Source: Methylobacillus caricis (GTDB lineage Bacteria > Pseudomonadota > Gammaproteobacteria > Burkholderiales > Methylophilaceae). From it: DNA of 64,000 nucleotides. The notes below the pieces were generated by a model. It had not been told where the DNA came from. It saw only the letters and a program-made list of their open reading frames with translations, and searched no databases. The translations under genes and the position numbers were made by a program. Below are positions 32,179 through 41,484 of this stretch, piece after piece; within the stretch, counting starts at the first letter, position 1; each line of letters opens with the position of its first letter. The stretch spans positions 682,001-746,000 of the forward strand of contig NZ_JAJAVD010000004.1 of assembly GCF_020532705.1 (NCBI RefSeq), read 5' to 3'.

Positions 32179-34947
32179 ATGGCATTCAACCGCGACATTC
32201 AGGGCGTAATCCACGCGCAGAACGTCGGGGAGCGATTGGCACCTTCATTTACCCGCGTCCTGATTTTCAATGTCGCAGGGCTGGTTGTCATCCTCGGGTT
32301 GATTTTGCTGGGAGCAATGGTCTGGCAAGCCATTGCCAGTACTGAAAAGCAAGCCCGGCAAGAAATCAACGAAACACTCAATCTGGCAGTGGGACGCTTG
32401 CAGCTTCTTATCCATGCTGCAGAGATGACAGCGGAATCGGCCGAACGCGTTGCGCGTGCATCCGAAGTCAATGGGATCGAATTACGCCCGACGTTGGAAA
32501 GTTCGTTGGCCGCGTTCGAACAGCGGCCGGAACTGAGCTATCTTGGCATTGTCCTGCCTGAGACCGGCGAATACGGAAACCTGGAACGGACTGCGACCGG
32601 TACAATCTGGCTCCGGCTTTTCCCTGGCGAGCGTCGCCATGATCCTGTGACAAGGAATTTTATCCTGACCGATCAGGGGTTTGCCCTACGCGAGACGTAT
32701 CCTAGCGACGGCTATGATCCGCGCAAGCGGCCATTCTACCAGGCAGCATTGAACGGTCCAGCCGATGGCACTTGGATGCCCGCATACCAGTGGATCGTCC
32801 ATGCCTCTGAAAGTGAACCCCTCTGGGGATTCAGCTATGTGAAGGCGCTCCGTGACGGTTCCGGGCGGCTGATGAGTGTGCTTGACACCGACTTTGACAT
32901 GCCTGCGCTTAACAGTTTCCTTAATTCACTCGCCGTGCAATACCGTGCGCAACTGCAAATCGTGGAGTTGGGGCCAACGCCTCGCTTGATTGGTGCGCCT
33001 GAAGTCGGGCGGGAGCCGCTTCCGGTTCCCATGGAGCTTGTTCCCTTCACTGGATTCTCCGGCGATGTTTTTATACAGCGGATGGCGGTGGCAGGAGAGC
33101 ATCAATGGGTCGCAGCCCGTCGTATTGATCTACAGGGAGGCCTCTCTTGGTTGGTCGTTGCATCGCGTCATGCTCCCTTTATCGAGAATTCCCTGCGGAA
33201 CCAGTTATACCAACTGCTTGGCATGGGGCTGGCGATTGCCGCAGGGCTGGTGCTGGTATTGGTACTCATGACGCGTCGTTTCGGCAGGCCGCTTGCCGAA
33301 TTGGAGCAGCGGGTTGCCCGCATCGGGCAAAACAAGCTGGACATATCGGGTGCAAATGGCGTTTCTACCACTGGCGAATTCCGGGAGACCCAGCTTCTAA
33401 GCGAGGCGCTGGATCGTATGGCCGTGGCGGTCGGCCAGCAAGTGCTGGCCAAGGAGCAGCAAGTGGCTTCGCTTGCACTCAAAGGGGCTATCTTCGACTT
33501 CACCTCTGCAGCGATATTCAGCCTCAACCGCCAGTTGACCGTGATCGAATGGAATATGGCCGCAGAACGATTGTTCGGCCTGGCGCGGGACAAGGCGCTC
33601 GGCCGGGCAGTCAGCGAGGTTGTGTTGGCCCCTGACGGTTCTGCCGACTGGGAAGCGATTCTGGCTACGAAAGGTAGCGGTATATTTCAATTCACCGGAG
33701 CACATGGGGCATTCGACGCGGAACTACGGCTCGTGGCCTTCACGCAGGACGGCCGTGACATCCATACCCTGGTTCTCAACGATATTTCCGAACGCAACCG
33801 GGCAGACGCTGCCTTGCGGGACAGCCTGGCGCGTTTCCATGCTGTCGCTTGTGCTACCGGGGATGTGATATGGGACTGGAACCTAGCCACGAACCATATC
33901 TGGTGGAACGAGAACTTCCAGATCCTGTTTGGTTACACTGTAGAGGAGATCGAGCCCACGATTGCCTCATGGGCCAGCCGCATCCACCCCGAGGATCGCG
34001 GCCGGGTGGAGGCTCATATCCATGCGATTATCGACGGAACCAAGGATACCTGGGCGGACGAATACCGCTTTCGCCGCAAGGATGGCACCTACGCCGATCT
34101 GTTCGACCGCGGCCAGGTGCTGCGCGATGCTTCAGGGCGTGGCGTGCGCATGGTTGGCGCCATGCAGGATATTACCGAGCGCAAGCAAGCCCAGGCCAGG
34201 TTGCTTGCCTTCAATGCCGAACTGGAGCAGCGGGTCTCCGACCGCACCGCAGAACTCCTCGCTATCAATCAAGAGCTGGATTCGTTCTGTCATTCCGTTT
34301 CCCACGATTTGCGGGCACCCTTGCGTGGCATTGCTGGCTTTGCCGAAATCCTTGTCCAGCAGCATGCTGACAACCTTGACGACAAAGCCAGGAACTACCT
34401 GGGCCGCGTACTGGCGGCTACGCATCGCATGGGGGAATTGATTGACGACCTGCTTCAGCTTTCGCGCATCTCCCGGGACGAAATGAACTATCAGACAGTC
34501 AACCTCAGCGAGATCGCCAACGACATCCTAGCCGGTTTCCGGGACGGCGCGCCGGAACGCCAGGTAGAGGTCGTCGTCGAGGAGGGCCTGAGTGTCAAAG
34601 GTGATTCCAGGTTGCTGCGCATCATGCTCGAGAACCTTCTCGGCAATGCATGGAAATTTACTTCCAAGACAGACGATGCCCGTATCGTTTTCGCTAAAGT
34701 GAAGGGAAAGGATGGCGCTCCCGTCTTTTCCATCAGCGACAACGGCGCGGGTTTCGACATGCGCTATGCAAATAAACTTTTCAGTCCTTTCCAGCGGTTG
34801 CACCGCGAAACGGAATTTCCCGGCACCGGGATTGGCCTGGCTACCGTGAAGCGTATCATCAACCGGCATGGCGGGCGGATTTGGGCGCATGCCGAGCCAG
34901 GCAAGGGCGCGGTTTTTCAATTTTCCTTCGAGCAGCCTTCATCATGA
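32179..34947 (+). CDS. Cache-PAS sensor histidine kinase (phytochrome-kinase-like transmitter)
   Basis: This protein of about 922 residues has a first membrane helix at about 28-50 and an extracytoplasmic double-Cache-like sensor to about 340, with the typical YDPRKRPFYQAAL motif. A second helix at about 345-365 and a HAMP linker follow, then two PAS domains (about 435-545 and 555-670; the second shows the PAS-fold 3 signature WDWNLATNHIWW). A coiled coil leads to HisKA with H-box SHDLRAPLRG and a HATPase ending GTGIGLATVKRIINRHGG. The transmitter resembles those paired with Rcp1-type receivers, which is exactly what the next gene encodes (ATGA overlap). Cache domains usually bind small organic ligands. 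A GTG at 32173 is an alternative start. Confidence 0.92.
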   Translation: MAFNRDIQGVIHAQNVGERLAPSFTRVLIFNVAGLVVILGLILLGAMVWQAIASTEKQARQEINETLNLAVGRLQLLIHAAEMTAESAERVARASEVNGIELRPTLESSLAAFEQRPELSYLGIVLPETGEYGNLERTATGTIWLRLFPGERRHDPVTRNFILTDQGFALRETYPSDGYDPRKRPFYQAALNGPADGTWMPAYQWIVHASESEPLWGFSYVKALRDGSGRLMSVLDTDFDMPALNSFLNSLAVQYRAQLQIVELGPTPRLIGAPEVGREPLPVPMELVPFTGFSGDVFIQRMAVAGEHQWVAARRIDLQGGLSWLVVASRHAPFIENSLRNQLYQLLGMGLAIAAGLVLVLVLMTRRFGRPLAELEQRVARIGQNKLDISGANGVSTTGEFRETQLLSEALDRMAVAVGQQVLAKEQQVASLALKGAIFDFTSAAIFSLNRQLTVIEWNMAAERLFGLARDKALGRAVSEVVLAPDGSADWEAILATKGSGIFQFTGAHGAFDAELRLVAFTQDGRDIHTLVLNDISERNRADAALRDSLARFHAVACATGDVIWDWNLATNHIWWNENFQILFGYTVEEIEPTIASWASRIHPEDRGRVEAHIHAIIDGTKDTWADEYRFRRKDGTYADLFDRGQVLRDASGRGVRMVGAMQDITERKQAQARLLAFNAELEQRVSDRTAELLAINQELDSFCHSVSHDLRAPLRGIAGFAEILVQQHADNLDDKARNYLGRVLAATHRMGELIDDLLQLSRISRDEMNYQTVNLSEIANDILAGFRDGAPERQVEVVVEEGLSVKGDSRLLRIMLENLLGNAWKFTSKTDDARIVFAKVKGKDGAPVFSISDNGAGFDMRYANKLFSPFQRLHRETEFPGTGIGLATVKRIINRHGGRIWAHAEPGKGAVFQFSFEQPSS

Positions 34948-35393
34948 ATACCAAGACCAACAAGACCATTCTTCTCGTTGAGGACAACCCGGATGACGAG
35001 GAACTGACGCTTCTCGCCTTCGAGCAGAACAACATATTCAACACCATCACCGTGGCGCGGGACGGCGTCGAAGCGCTCGACCTGCTGTTCGGCCCTGACA
35101 ACCAAGGGGGAAGTGTCGATCCTTCAATCGTCCTGCTCGACCTCAAGCTGCCCAGGATAGACGGTCTGGAAGTGCTGCGTCGTATTCGCGGCAATGCGCG
35201 CACGAAGTTTCTTCCGGTCGTGATCCTGACTTCCTCGCGTGAGGAGCAGGACCTGATTGACAGCTACAGCCTGGGTTGTAACAGCTACGTGCGCAAGCCG
35301 GTCAATTTCGCCGAGTTTCTCGAAGCAGTGCGCCAGCTCGGTTTGTACTGGCTCCTTCTCAACGAAATGCCTTCGGGAGGCCGCGCGCCATGA
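34944..35393 (+). CDS. Single-domain response regulator (Rcp1-like)
   Basis: This 149-residue stand-alone receiver has acidic residues EDNPDDEE at 13-20, phospho-acceptor Asp66 in VLLDLKLP, Thr/Ser in ILTSS and Lys118 in YVRKPV. The extended loop GPDNQGGSVDP before the Asp strand is typical of Rcp1-like receivers. It has no output domain, so it probably shuttles phosphate. Its ATG overlaps the kinase stop, and its TGA overlaps the next start. Confidence 0.93.
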   Translation: MNTKTNKTILLVEDNPDDEELTLLAFEQNNIFNTITVARDGVEALDLLFGPDNQGGSVDPSIVLLDLKLPRIDGLEVLRRIRGNARTKFLPVVILTSSREEQDLIDSYSLGCNSYVRKPVNFAEFLEAVRQLGLYWLLLNEMPSGGRAP

Positions 35394-37846
35394 CCGCCAC
35401 CCTCCGTGTCCTCATGGTCGAGGATTCCGAGGATGATGCCATCCTCATCCTGGAAACCTTGGAACGGGGCGGTTTTGAGGTGCACTACCTGCGCGTCGAG
35501 ACCGAGGCAAGCCTGCGCCAGGCGTTGGGGGACGGGACCTGGGACATCGTCCTGGCCGACTATTGCCTGCCATCCTTCAATGCCGAGGGGACGCTCAGGG
35601 TGCTCAGGGAAACCGGCTGTGACATCCCCGCGATTGTTGTCTCAGGGACAGTGGGGGAGGATGTTGCTGTCGAGACCATCAAGCACGGTGCCGACGATTA
35701 CCTGCTTAAGCAGAACCTGATCCGTCTCGTTCCGGCGGTACAACATGCTCTCAATGCGGCCGAGAGCCACCGCCAGCGACACAGACTCGAACGCATGAAG
35801 ACAATCATCCTCGATAGTTCGCCGGACCTGATTTGCATATTCGACCAGAAAGGGCATTTTTTGGAGGTCAGTGCTGCATCGAAGAGCATGCTGGGCTACA
35901 AACCGGCCGAGCTGGCAGGGTTGCATTTCGAGCAACTGGTGCATCCGGACGACTTGGTCCGTCTCAGGGAAGAATTCAGCAAGGTGCTGCTTGGCCATCC
36001 CTCTCGGGATTTTGAGAAACGCTGCATCTGCAAGTCGGGCGAGGTTGTTTACCTGCTTTGGTCGGCTGCGTTTTCCAAGGATGATGGCGTGGTTGTCGGC
36101 ATTGGACACGACATTACCGAGCGCAAGCAAATGGAAGAGGCGCTACGCCTTGGTGAAGAAAACATCCACCGCGAGCGTGCCCTGCTGCGTGCGCTTATCG
36201 ACAGTATTCCCGACCTGATTTTTTTCAAGGACAGGAATTTTAACTTTCTCGGTTGCAACCGGGCTGCCGAGCAATATCTCGGTATTACAGAAAGCCGGCT
36301 CATCGGCAAGACAGAATTCGATATCATGCCCGAGGAATTGGCAAAGTATTACCGCATCCAGGACCAGAAGGTACTCGCTTCGGGTCAGTTGCATTATTCC
36401 GAGGAGGATATTCCCGACGCCAAAGGCAATAACCGGACCTTCGATATCATCAAGGCACCCTTCTATAGCCCGAATGATGAATTGCCGGGCCTGCTGGAGC
36501 TATGTCACGATATTACCGATCGCAAACAAGCGGAGCAGCGCATCCGCTATCTTGCCATGTACGATGATTTGACCGGTTTGCCGAACCGCAACCTGATCCA
36601 GGACCGCATTGTGCAGACCATCGCGCATACGCGCCGTACCGGCTGCTTGCTTGCATTGCTTTACCTCGACCTGGATCGTTTCAAGGTCGTCAATGATGGC
36701 TACGGCCACTTGTTCGGCGATGCGGTATTGAAGATTTCCGGTGAGCGCCTGGTCAAGCTGGTGCGCGAAGAGGATACCGTAGCCCGTCTTGGCGGCGACG
36801 AGTTCCTGATCCTGCTGGCCGATTTGGACCAGCCAGCTGATGCCGATATTGTGGCCCGCAAGATAGTCGAGAGCCTGGATTGCCCGATTATGGTAGAGGG
36901 CCGAGAAATTTACCTCTCCGGCAGCATTGGCATAAGCATGTTTCCCCATGACGGAGAAACTGCCGATGTCTTGATCGACAATGCCGACATGGCCATGTAC
37001 CGGGCCAAGGAACTTGGCCGCAACACCTACCAATTCTTTACTCGTGAGATGAGCCGGGAAACGCAGCACCGCGTCGACCTCGAAACCAAGCTGCGGGGTG
37101 CGGCTGCGGCAGGGCAATTGCATCTCGTATACCAGCCCAAGGTGAACCTGGAGAATGGCCGCATCATCGGTTGCGAAGCGCTGTTGCGCTGGCACCATCC
37201 TGAACTGGGTATTGTATCTCCTTGCGATTTTATCCCGATCGCAGAAGACTCAGGCCTGATCGTGCCGATCGGCGACTGGGTGTTGCGCAACGCGTGTGCG
37301 CAGGCAAGGCGCTGGATGGATGCCGGCTTGCCGCCAGTCTGCGTTGCGGTGAACCTCTCCGTACGCCAATTCCTGCAGCAGGATGTGGTGGCCTGGGTAC
37401 GGCGCACGCTGCAGGAGGCAGGCTTACCGCCAGAGTGGCTGGAACTTGAGCTGACCGAGAGCCTGATTGCCCAGGATATTGAGAAAGTGACTGACACCAT
37501 CCACCAGCTCAAGGATATCGGCGTGAAGCTGTCCATCGATGATTTCGGGACTGGATATTCAAGCCTTAGCTACCTGAAACGTTTCCGCGTGGATACCTTG
37601 AAGATAGACAGGTCCTTCGTGCATAACATGCTGGCCGAGATGGAAGATGCGACGATTGTGCTGGCGATCATCTCCCTTGCCCACAATCTCGGGTTCAAGG
37701 TAATTGCCGAAGGTGTTGAAACCGAGCAGGATTGCCATTTTTTGCGATTGAACCACTGCGACGAGATCCAGGGATATTACTTCAGCCGACCCGCAGCTGC
37801 AGAGGAATTCGAGACGATGTTGTACAGCGGCAAGCAACTGGCTTGA
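35390..37846 (+). CDS. Receiver-PAS-PAS-GGDEF-EAL cyclic di-GMP enzyme
   Basis: This 818-residue cytoplasmic protein opens with an N-terminal receiver (ED at 11-12, Asp57 in VLADYCLP, Lys107 in YLLKQN). Two PAS/PAC modules follow (about 135-250 and 265-385). The GGDEF domain keeps an intact active site, RLGGDEFLILL. The EAL domain retains catalytic signatures CEALLRW, NLSVRQF, ELTESL and DDFGTGYSS. Both synthase and phosphodiesterase sites look complete, so the net activity cannot be predicted. It forms the output of a three-gene relay with the kinase and single receiver, all joined by ATGA overlaps. Confidence 0.94.
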   Translation: MTATLRVLMVEDSEDDAILILETLERGGFEVHYLRVETEASLRQALGDGTWDIVLADYCLPSFNAEGTLRVLRETGCDIPAIVVSGTVGEDVAVETIKHGADDYLLKQNLIRLVPAVQHALNAAESHRQRHRLERMKTIILDSSPDLICIFDQKGHFLEVSAASKSMLGYKPAELAGLHFEQLVHPDDLVRLREEFSKVLLGHPSRDFEKRCICKSGEVVYLLWSAAFSKDDGVVVGIGHDITERKQMEEALRLGEENIHRERALLRALIDSIPDLIFFKDRNFNFLGCNRAAEQYLGITESRLIGKTEFDIMPEELAKYYRIQDQKVLASGQLHYSEEDIPDAKGNNRTFDIIKAPFYSPNDELPGLLELCHDITDRKQAEQRIRYLAMYDDLTGLPNRNLIQDRIVQTIAHTRRTGCLLALLYLDLDRFKVVNDGYGHLFGDAVLKISGERLVKLVREEDTVARLGGDEFLILLADLDQPADADIVARKIVESLDCPIMVEGREIYLSGSIGISMFPHDGETADVLIDNADMAMYRAKELGRNTYQFFTREMSRETQHRVDLETKLRGAAAAGQLHLVYQPKVNLENGRIIGCEALLRWHHPELGIVSPCDFIPIAEDSGLIVPIGDWVLRNACAQARRWMDAGLPPVCVAVNLSVRQFLQQDVVAWVRRTLQEAGLPPEWLELELTESLIAQDIEKVTDTIHQLKDIGVKLSIDDFGTGYSSLSYLKRFRVDTLKIDRSFVHNMLAEMEDATIVLAIISLAHNLGFKVIAEGVETEQDCHFLRLNHCDEIQGYYFSRPAAAEEFETMLYSGKQLA

Positions 37847-37970
37847 ATGCTGGATTCACTGTCTTGTTGCAGTTGTGCCAACCACCAGGATGCTGGAATT
37901 GACCGGCTTTGCACAGCCATGTTCCCGGATAGCTGTGCTGGAAAAACTCAAGGGTTTATTCCTTTTGTAC

Positions 37971-38315
37971 CTACGCATTCAGCCAGGGCAAGGAATTGGG
38001 CGTCACTACGTAGGTCACGCCGCCATGGTCCGACTTGAACACAAAACCATAGCTGAACATAAGTGTATCGGGCAGCCAGAACACCACCGGATCGTTGCGT
38101 TTGATGCCATCGTAGCCAGCGGCAACGGCGGCTTCAAGGGCAACATGGTATGACTCCAGGAATTCTTCTACGCTTGGCTGGTCCGCTACCAGGCTATTGA
38201 TTTCTGCCTCTGCCCAGTTGCCGCCTATCATGCGGGCTGTTTCGCTCACGGTTTTGAGATAGGGCCAGCCGTGGTCGATCGGGGAAATCTTGTAAACATT
38301 CCAGTTCGTTGTCAT
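37971..38315 (-). CDS. Conserved-looking hypothetical protein
   Basis: This 114-residue soluble, acidic protein begins MTTNWNVYKISPIDHGWPYL behind a strong AGGAG ribosome-binding site. It is rich in aromatic residues near the end (DPVVFWLPDTLMFSYGFVFK). No domain is recognised. The composition and ribosome-binding site favour a real gene. It stands alone between the phosphorelay genes and the glycosidase gene. Confidence 0.6.
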   Translation of the reverse strand: MTTNWNVYKISPIDHGWPYLKTVSETARMIGGNWAEAEINSLVADQPSVEEFLESYHVALEAAVAAGYDGIKRNDPVVFWLPDTLMFSYGFVFKSDHGGVTYVVTPNSLPWLNA

Positions 38316-38426
38316 ACGCTTGCTGCTCCTGCGGAACCTTATACGGTAATGAGTGGGATTAAGCCGGCTTAGTTCTCCCCGATTGATCCCCGCACTTTTG
38401 TATTGCTCACTAGAACAAGGAATTGT

Positions 38427-40646
38427 TTATTTAGCCTCAAACCGGTAGCTATTGCTTCCCATCAGCTTGCCATTGTGATCCGCAATTTGCGCCTTGAGTT
38501 CATATTGGCCGGGCTGCAGGGGTGCCAAAGGATAATCGCGCAGCTTATGACCCGAGTCGGGCAGCATTTCCAGCGGCAGTTTGAGCTGGTCTATCTGTTT
38601 GCCGTCCTTGTGGAGAGTGACGGTATATGTGGCGTGCTCATGGCCTTGCCAGGTATCGTTGATGGCCCAGAGGCCTATATTTGGAGTATCGCCGGCCTTG
38701 TATTCGTCCTGCTTCCATTCCAGGCTGGGGAGGATGGGCTGGTAGGCAATACGCAGTGCTTCATAACCTGCCTTGGGCTGGCGCCAGTAGTCGACGACAC
38801 CCCAGTTGATGGACGGCCAGTTTTCTACGAACATGAACTGGAACACGGCAGAAATTGGTGCATAGCGTTGGCGCCTATAGTTTTCCACGGCAAACTGGAT
38901 CAGCCTGGCCTGGTAATGCTGGGTGTTGTGGATGAATTCTTCTATGTTTTTACCCTGTGGTACATGCGCCAACTCAAAGGTTTCCTTGCGCTGGAAGTTG
39001 TGGAATTCCCATTTCTTCCATTTTTCCTCGGTATCCGGCCATAGTTCATCGGGACTGAACATGCGCTTGAGGCTGTTCAGGCCGGGCAATGCCTGGGCAC
39101 CAAACTCGGTGCTCCAAGGATTGGGGGCAGGGCGTGCAAACGAGTGCCATGAGTCAAAATACCAGCCCATCCATTCATGTTCCTTGATCCCGGATTCCTT
39201 GCGCACTACGCGCAAGTCGTCCAGCTGTTTCACATCGGCATAGAGCAGTTCATCCAGTTTCCGATTGATATCAGGGGTGTAGGCGGGGTATTTCTGCGCC
39301 ATCCAGGGAGAATCCCATGGCGGTTCGTTGTGCATGGTCCAGGAAATGATGGAAGGATGGTGGTTGAGGCCTTGTACCATGTCCTTGGCTTGTGACCTGG
39401 CCTCTATGCTGAATGACGCATCATCGCTATATCCCCAGAGCAAGGGGAAGTCCTGCGTCAGCAGGATGCCCATCCGGTCACATAGATCGTAAAACGCAGG
39501 GGCGCTGACATGGGCATGCACACGGATGGCGTTGATATTGGCCTTCCGCATCATGGTCAGGTCTTGCTTGAACCGTTCCGGCGACATTTCCGCCAACCAT
39601 TGGCTGGCAATATAATTGGTGCCGCGCAAGAATATGCGGTGCCCATTGATAAACCATTGCAGGCGATCATCCACGTGCACTTCACGAATACCAAACACCT
39701 TGTCCTGTTGGTCCAGGACACGGCTGGTTTTAGCCTCATCCTTCAGGGTGAGTTGCAGGCGGTATAGGTTGGGCTTACCGTATTCTGCGGGCCACCACAG
39801 CTCTGGTTTGTCTACAGGTAGGCTAATTGCCAGGCTGTTCTGGCCTGGTTGTAGCTTCTGGGTTTGTTTGAACTTGTAGGCCTTGCCCTTGAAGTTTTCC
39901 GGAGTGATTTCTGCTTCTACAGTCACGGATGTTTCATGTGGAACATCGCTGCTGACAGTGCCAATAGCCTGGATATTCCATTGTTCAGCAAGCTTGCTGC
40001 CCTTGCTTTTGCGTGGAGTGACTGTGAACTCTCTCAGGGCGGCGTCATCTGAAAATTCAATGGCGACTGGCGCCCATATGCCTCCAGTGTTCTGTTCTTG
40101 CCCTCGTTCTGACCATGCGCCACCTGGCCGGGTATCGTGGTGGCTGAAGATGCCCTTGATCAGGCGCTTATGTAACGACCAGTCCTGGGGGGCTTCCAAA
40201 GGGCTATCCACTAATACCGTGAGGGTGTTCTTGCCTTCAACCAGGTGTTTAGACACATCAAACTCAAATACCTGAAAATAGCCAATATGTTGGCCCAGGT
40301 AGTGTCCGTTCAGCCAGACATCCGCTTTGTAATCCACGCCATTGAATACCAGCTGTGCATGGCGTCCCGATTGCCTGCGATCAAGCATGAACTCTTTCTG
40401 GTACCAGGCTTGCCCACTGATATCTTTCCCCTGGCGATACCAGTTGCCCGGAACCTTGATACTTTGCCAGCCTTTGGCAGGAGGCTGAAGTTGGGGGGTG
40501 ACCGGCACACGTTCCGTGGGCAGGAACTGCCAGGAACCGCCTAGCACAAGGTTGGATCCAGCGCGGGATTGGGCATAGACATTAATGGCGCTGCAAAGCA
40601 GGCCGAGCATGAATATGAGCTTGAGAATAGGCAAGGGACGGAACAA
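38427..40646 (-). CDS. Secreted glycoside hydrolase family 2 enzyme (beta-galactosidase/mannosidase-type)
   Basis: This 739-residue protein has a Sec signal peptide (about 1-25, cleavage after VYA). An N-terminal jelly-roll sugar-binding domain (AWYQKEFMLDRR, FNGVDYKADVWLNGHYLGQHIGYFQVFEFDV) and an Ig-like domain precede a TIM barrel with acid/base Glu441 in WTMHNEP and a candidate nucleophile Glu514 in STEFGAQ. The 73-residue spacing between them is as in GH2. The substrate (beta-galactoside, mannoside or glucuronide) cannot be told. It is an unusual solitary carbohydrate enzyme for a putative methylotroph and might act on polysaccharide. No sugar transporter is adjacent. Confidence 0.88.
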   Translation of the reverse strand: MFRPLPILKLIFMLGLLCSAINVYAQSRAGSNLVLGGSWQFLPTERVPVTPQLQPPAKGWQSIKVPGNWYRQGKDISGQAWYQKEFMLDRRQSGRHAQLVFNGVDYKADVWLNGHYLGQHIGYFQVFEFDVSKHLVEGKNTLTVLVDSPLEAPQDWSLHKRLIKGIFSHHDTRPGGAWSERGQEQNTGGIWAPVAIEFSDDAALREFTVTPRKSKGSKLAEQWNIQAIGTVSSDVPHETSVTVEAEITPENFKGKAYKFKQTQKLQPGQNSLAISLPVDKPELWWPAEYGKPNLYRLQLTLKDEAKTSRVLDQQDKVFGIREVHVDDRLQWFINGHRIFLRGTNYIASQWLAEMSPERFKQDLTMMRKANINAIRVHAHVSAPAFYDLCDRMGILLTQDFPLLWGYSDDASFSIEARSQAKDMVQGLNHHPSIISWTMHNEPPWDSPWMAQKYPAYTPDINRKLDELLYADVKQLDDLRVVRKESGIKEHEWMGWYFDSWHSFARPAPNPWSTEFGAQALPGLNSLKRMFSPDELWPDTEEKWKKWEFHNFQRKETFELAHVPQGKNIEEFIHNTQHYQARLIQFAVENYRRQRYAPISAVFQFMFVENWPSINWGVVDYWRQPKAGYEALRIAYQPILPSLEWKQDEYKAGDTPNIGLWAINDTWQGHEHATYTVTLHKDGKQIDQLKLPLEMLPDSGHKLRDYPLAPLQPGQYELKAQIADHNGKLMGSNSYRFEAK
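39930..39945. promoter_or_regulatory. Degenerate parS-like sequence inside the glycosidase gene
   Basis: TGTTTCATGTGGAACA differs from parS at one position, in the central CACGTG. It could be a weak ParB site or coincidence. It lies within coding sequence. Confidence 0.4.
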
Positions 40647-40672
40647 TGTAACAACCTGTCATGAGTGTAGAC

Positions 40673-40700
40673 AAAAATAGGCCGGGTAATTACCCGGCCT
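40673..40700 (-). terminator. Terminator after the 32-residue peptide gene
   Basis: A perfect 22-bp palindrome (40679-40700, arms AGGCCGGGTAA/TTACCCGGCCT) is followed on the minus strand by ATTTTTG. It lies 5 bp after the micro-gene stop, which supports that gene as the end of a real transcript. Confidence 0.85.
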
Positions 40701-40705
40701 GTTTC

Positions 40706-40804
40706 CTAATTCTGCTGAGCAGGTTTTTTGTTGCTATTCAGCAGATAGTGCGTAATGCGCTTGGCGATATAGCCTGCGATCAGGGTTTTAAGCAGTAGTT
40801 TCAT
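40706..40804 (-). CDS. Micro-protein of 32 residues, paralogue of the peptide at 50229
   Basis: This small frame has a GGAG Shine-Dalgarno eight bases before its ATG and a strong terminator directly after. The peptide begins MKLLLKTLIAGYIAKRITH and ends NKKPAQQN. It is basic and amphipathic, so membrane association is likely. A second gene in this window encodes a peptide of the same pattern (M-K-x-L-x-K, Y12, K15-R16-I17). It follows the SRPBCC gene by 17 bp and probably shares its mRNA. No named family is recognised. Confidence 0.65.
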   Translation of the reverse strand: MKLLLKTLIAGYIAKRITHYLLNSNKKPAQQN

Positions 40805-40821
40805 GAGGATGCTCCGTTCAG

Positions 40822-41304
40822 TTAATGGTTGGAATTGCGAGAATTTTGCGAACCCTGCTCGACCTTGCCTCGCCATGCACCGGTTTCCCTGCCACGAGAC
40901 TCAAGAAAGCCCTTGAAGCGCTTGAGGTCGCCTTCTACCCGATGAGTGAGTATGCCCAATGCATCGCCGGTGGTTTCCACTACGCCCTCGGTAGCATAAT
41001 CCATCTGCAACATGATGCGGGTTTTCGCGTCATCAATGTAGTGGAATGTCACGACTCCTGCATTCCTCGCACCAGAGAGGCTGTGCCAGGCAATGCGCTT
41101 GTCCGGGATTTGCTCGGTGATTTCCGCATCCCATTCCTTGCGTTTGCCAGCTACATTGGCACACCAGTGGAGATGCGTATCATCCAACTGAGTCACCTCA
41201 GTGACTCCTTCCATGAATTGAGGGAAGTCCTCAAACTGGGTCCATTGATTATAGGCAATATTGGTCGGCACATTCACTTCTATCGATTTCTCTATGACTG
41301 ACAT
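40822..41304 (-). CDS. SRPBCC-family (START/cyclase-like) protein
   Basis: This 160-residue soluble protein has the helix-grip fold pattern of polyketide cyclase/dehydrase-like proteins: an N-terminal strand EKSIEVNVPTNIAYNQWTQFEDFPQFMEGV, central strands (WDAEITEQIPDKRIAWHSLSG) and a long C-terminal helix (HRVEGDLKRFKGFLESRG). Members bind hydrophobic ligands, and the exact role here is unknown. The extra Gln/Asn-rich tail (EQGSQNSRNSNH) is not part of the fold. It is co-oriented with the micro-protein gene downstream. Confidence 0.8.
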   Translation of the reverse strand: MSVIEKSIEVNVPTNIAYNQWTQFEDFPQFMEGVTEVTQLDDTHLHWCANVAGKRKEWDAEITEQIPDKRIAWHSLSGARNAGVVTFHYIDDAKTRIMLQMDYATEGVVETTGDALGILTHRVEGDLKRFKGFLESRGRETGAWRGKVEQGSQNSRNSNH

Positions 41305-41484
41305 TTAGTCCTCCTTTGAATGGATACTGATTTGTCATAACAGTTCCGCTGGAGAGATATCTGAAAGTGATTTTTCAGACATGCAACAACAGCGCTACCT
41401 GTTGGAAATCCTATCATTTGAGTAGATCGCCCTACATCAGCAGGCATCCTATATGGCTGTCGGACAAAGTGAATGCAAACCTGC

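Noticed and set aside
31999-32214. 71-codon minus-strand frame before the relay operon
   Set aside because: It overlaps the kinase start, with no ribosome-binding site and no recognisable sequence.
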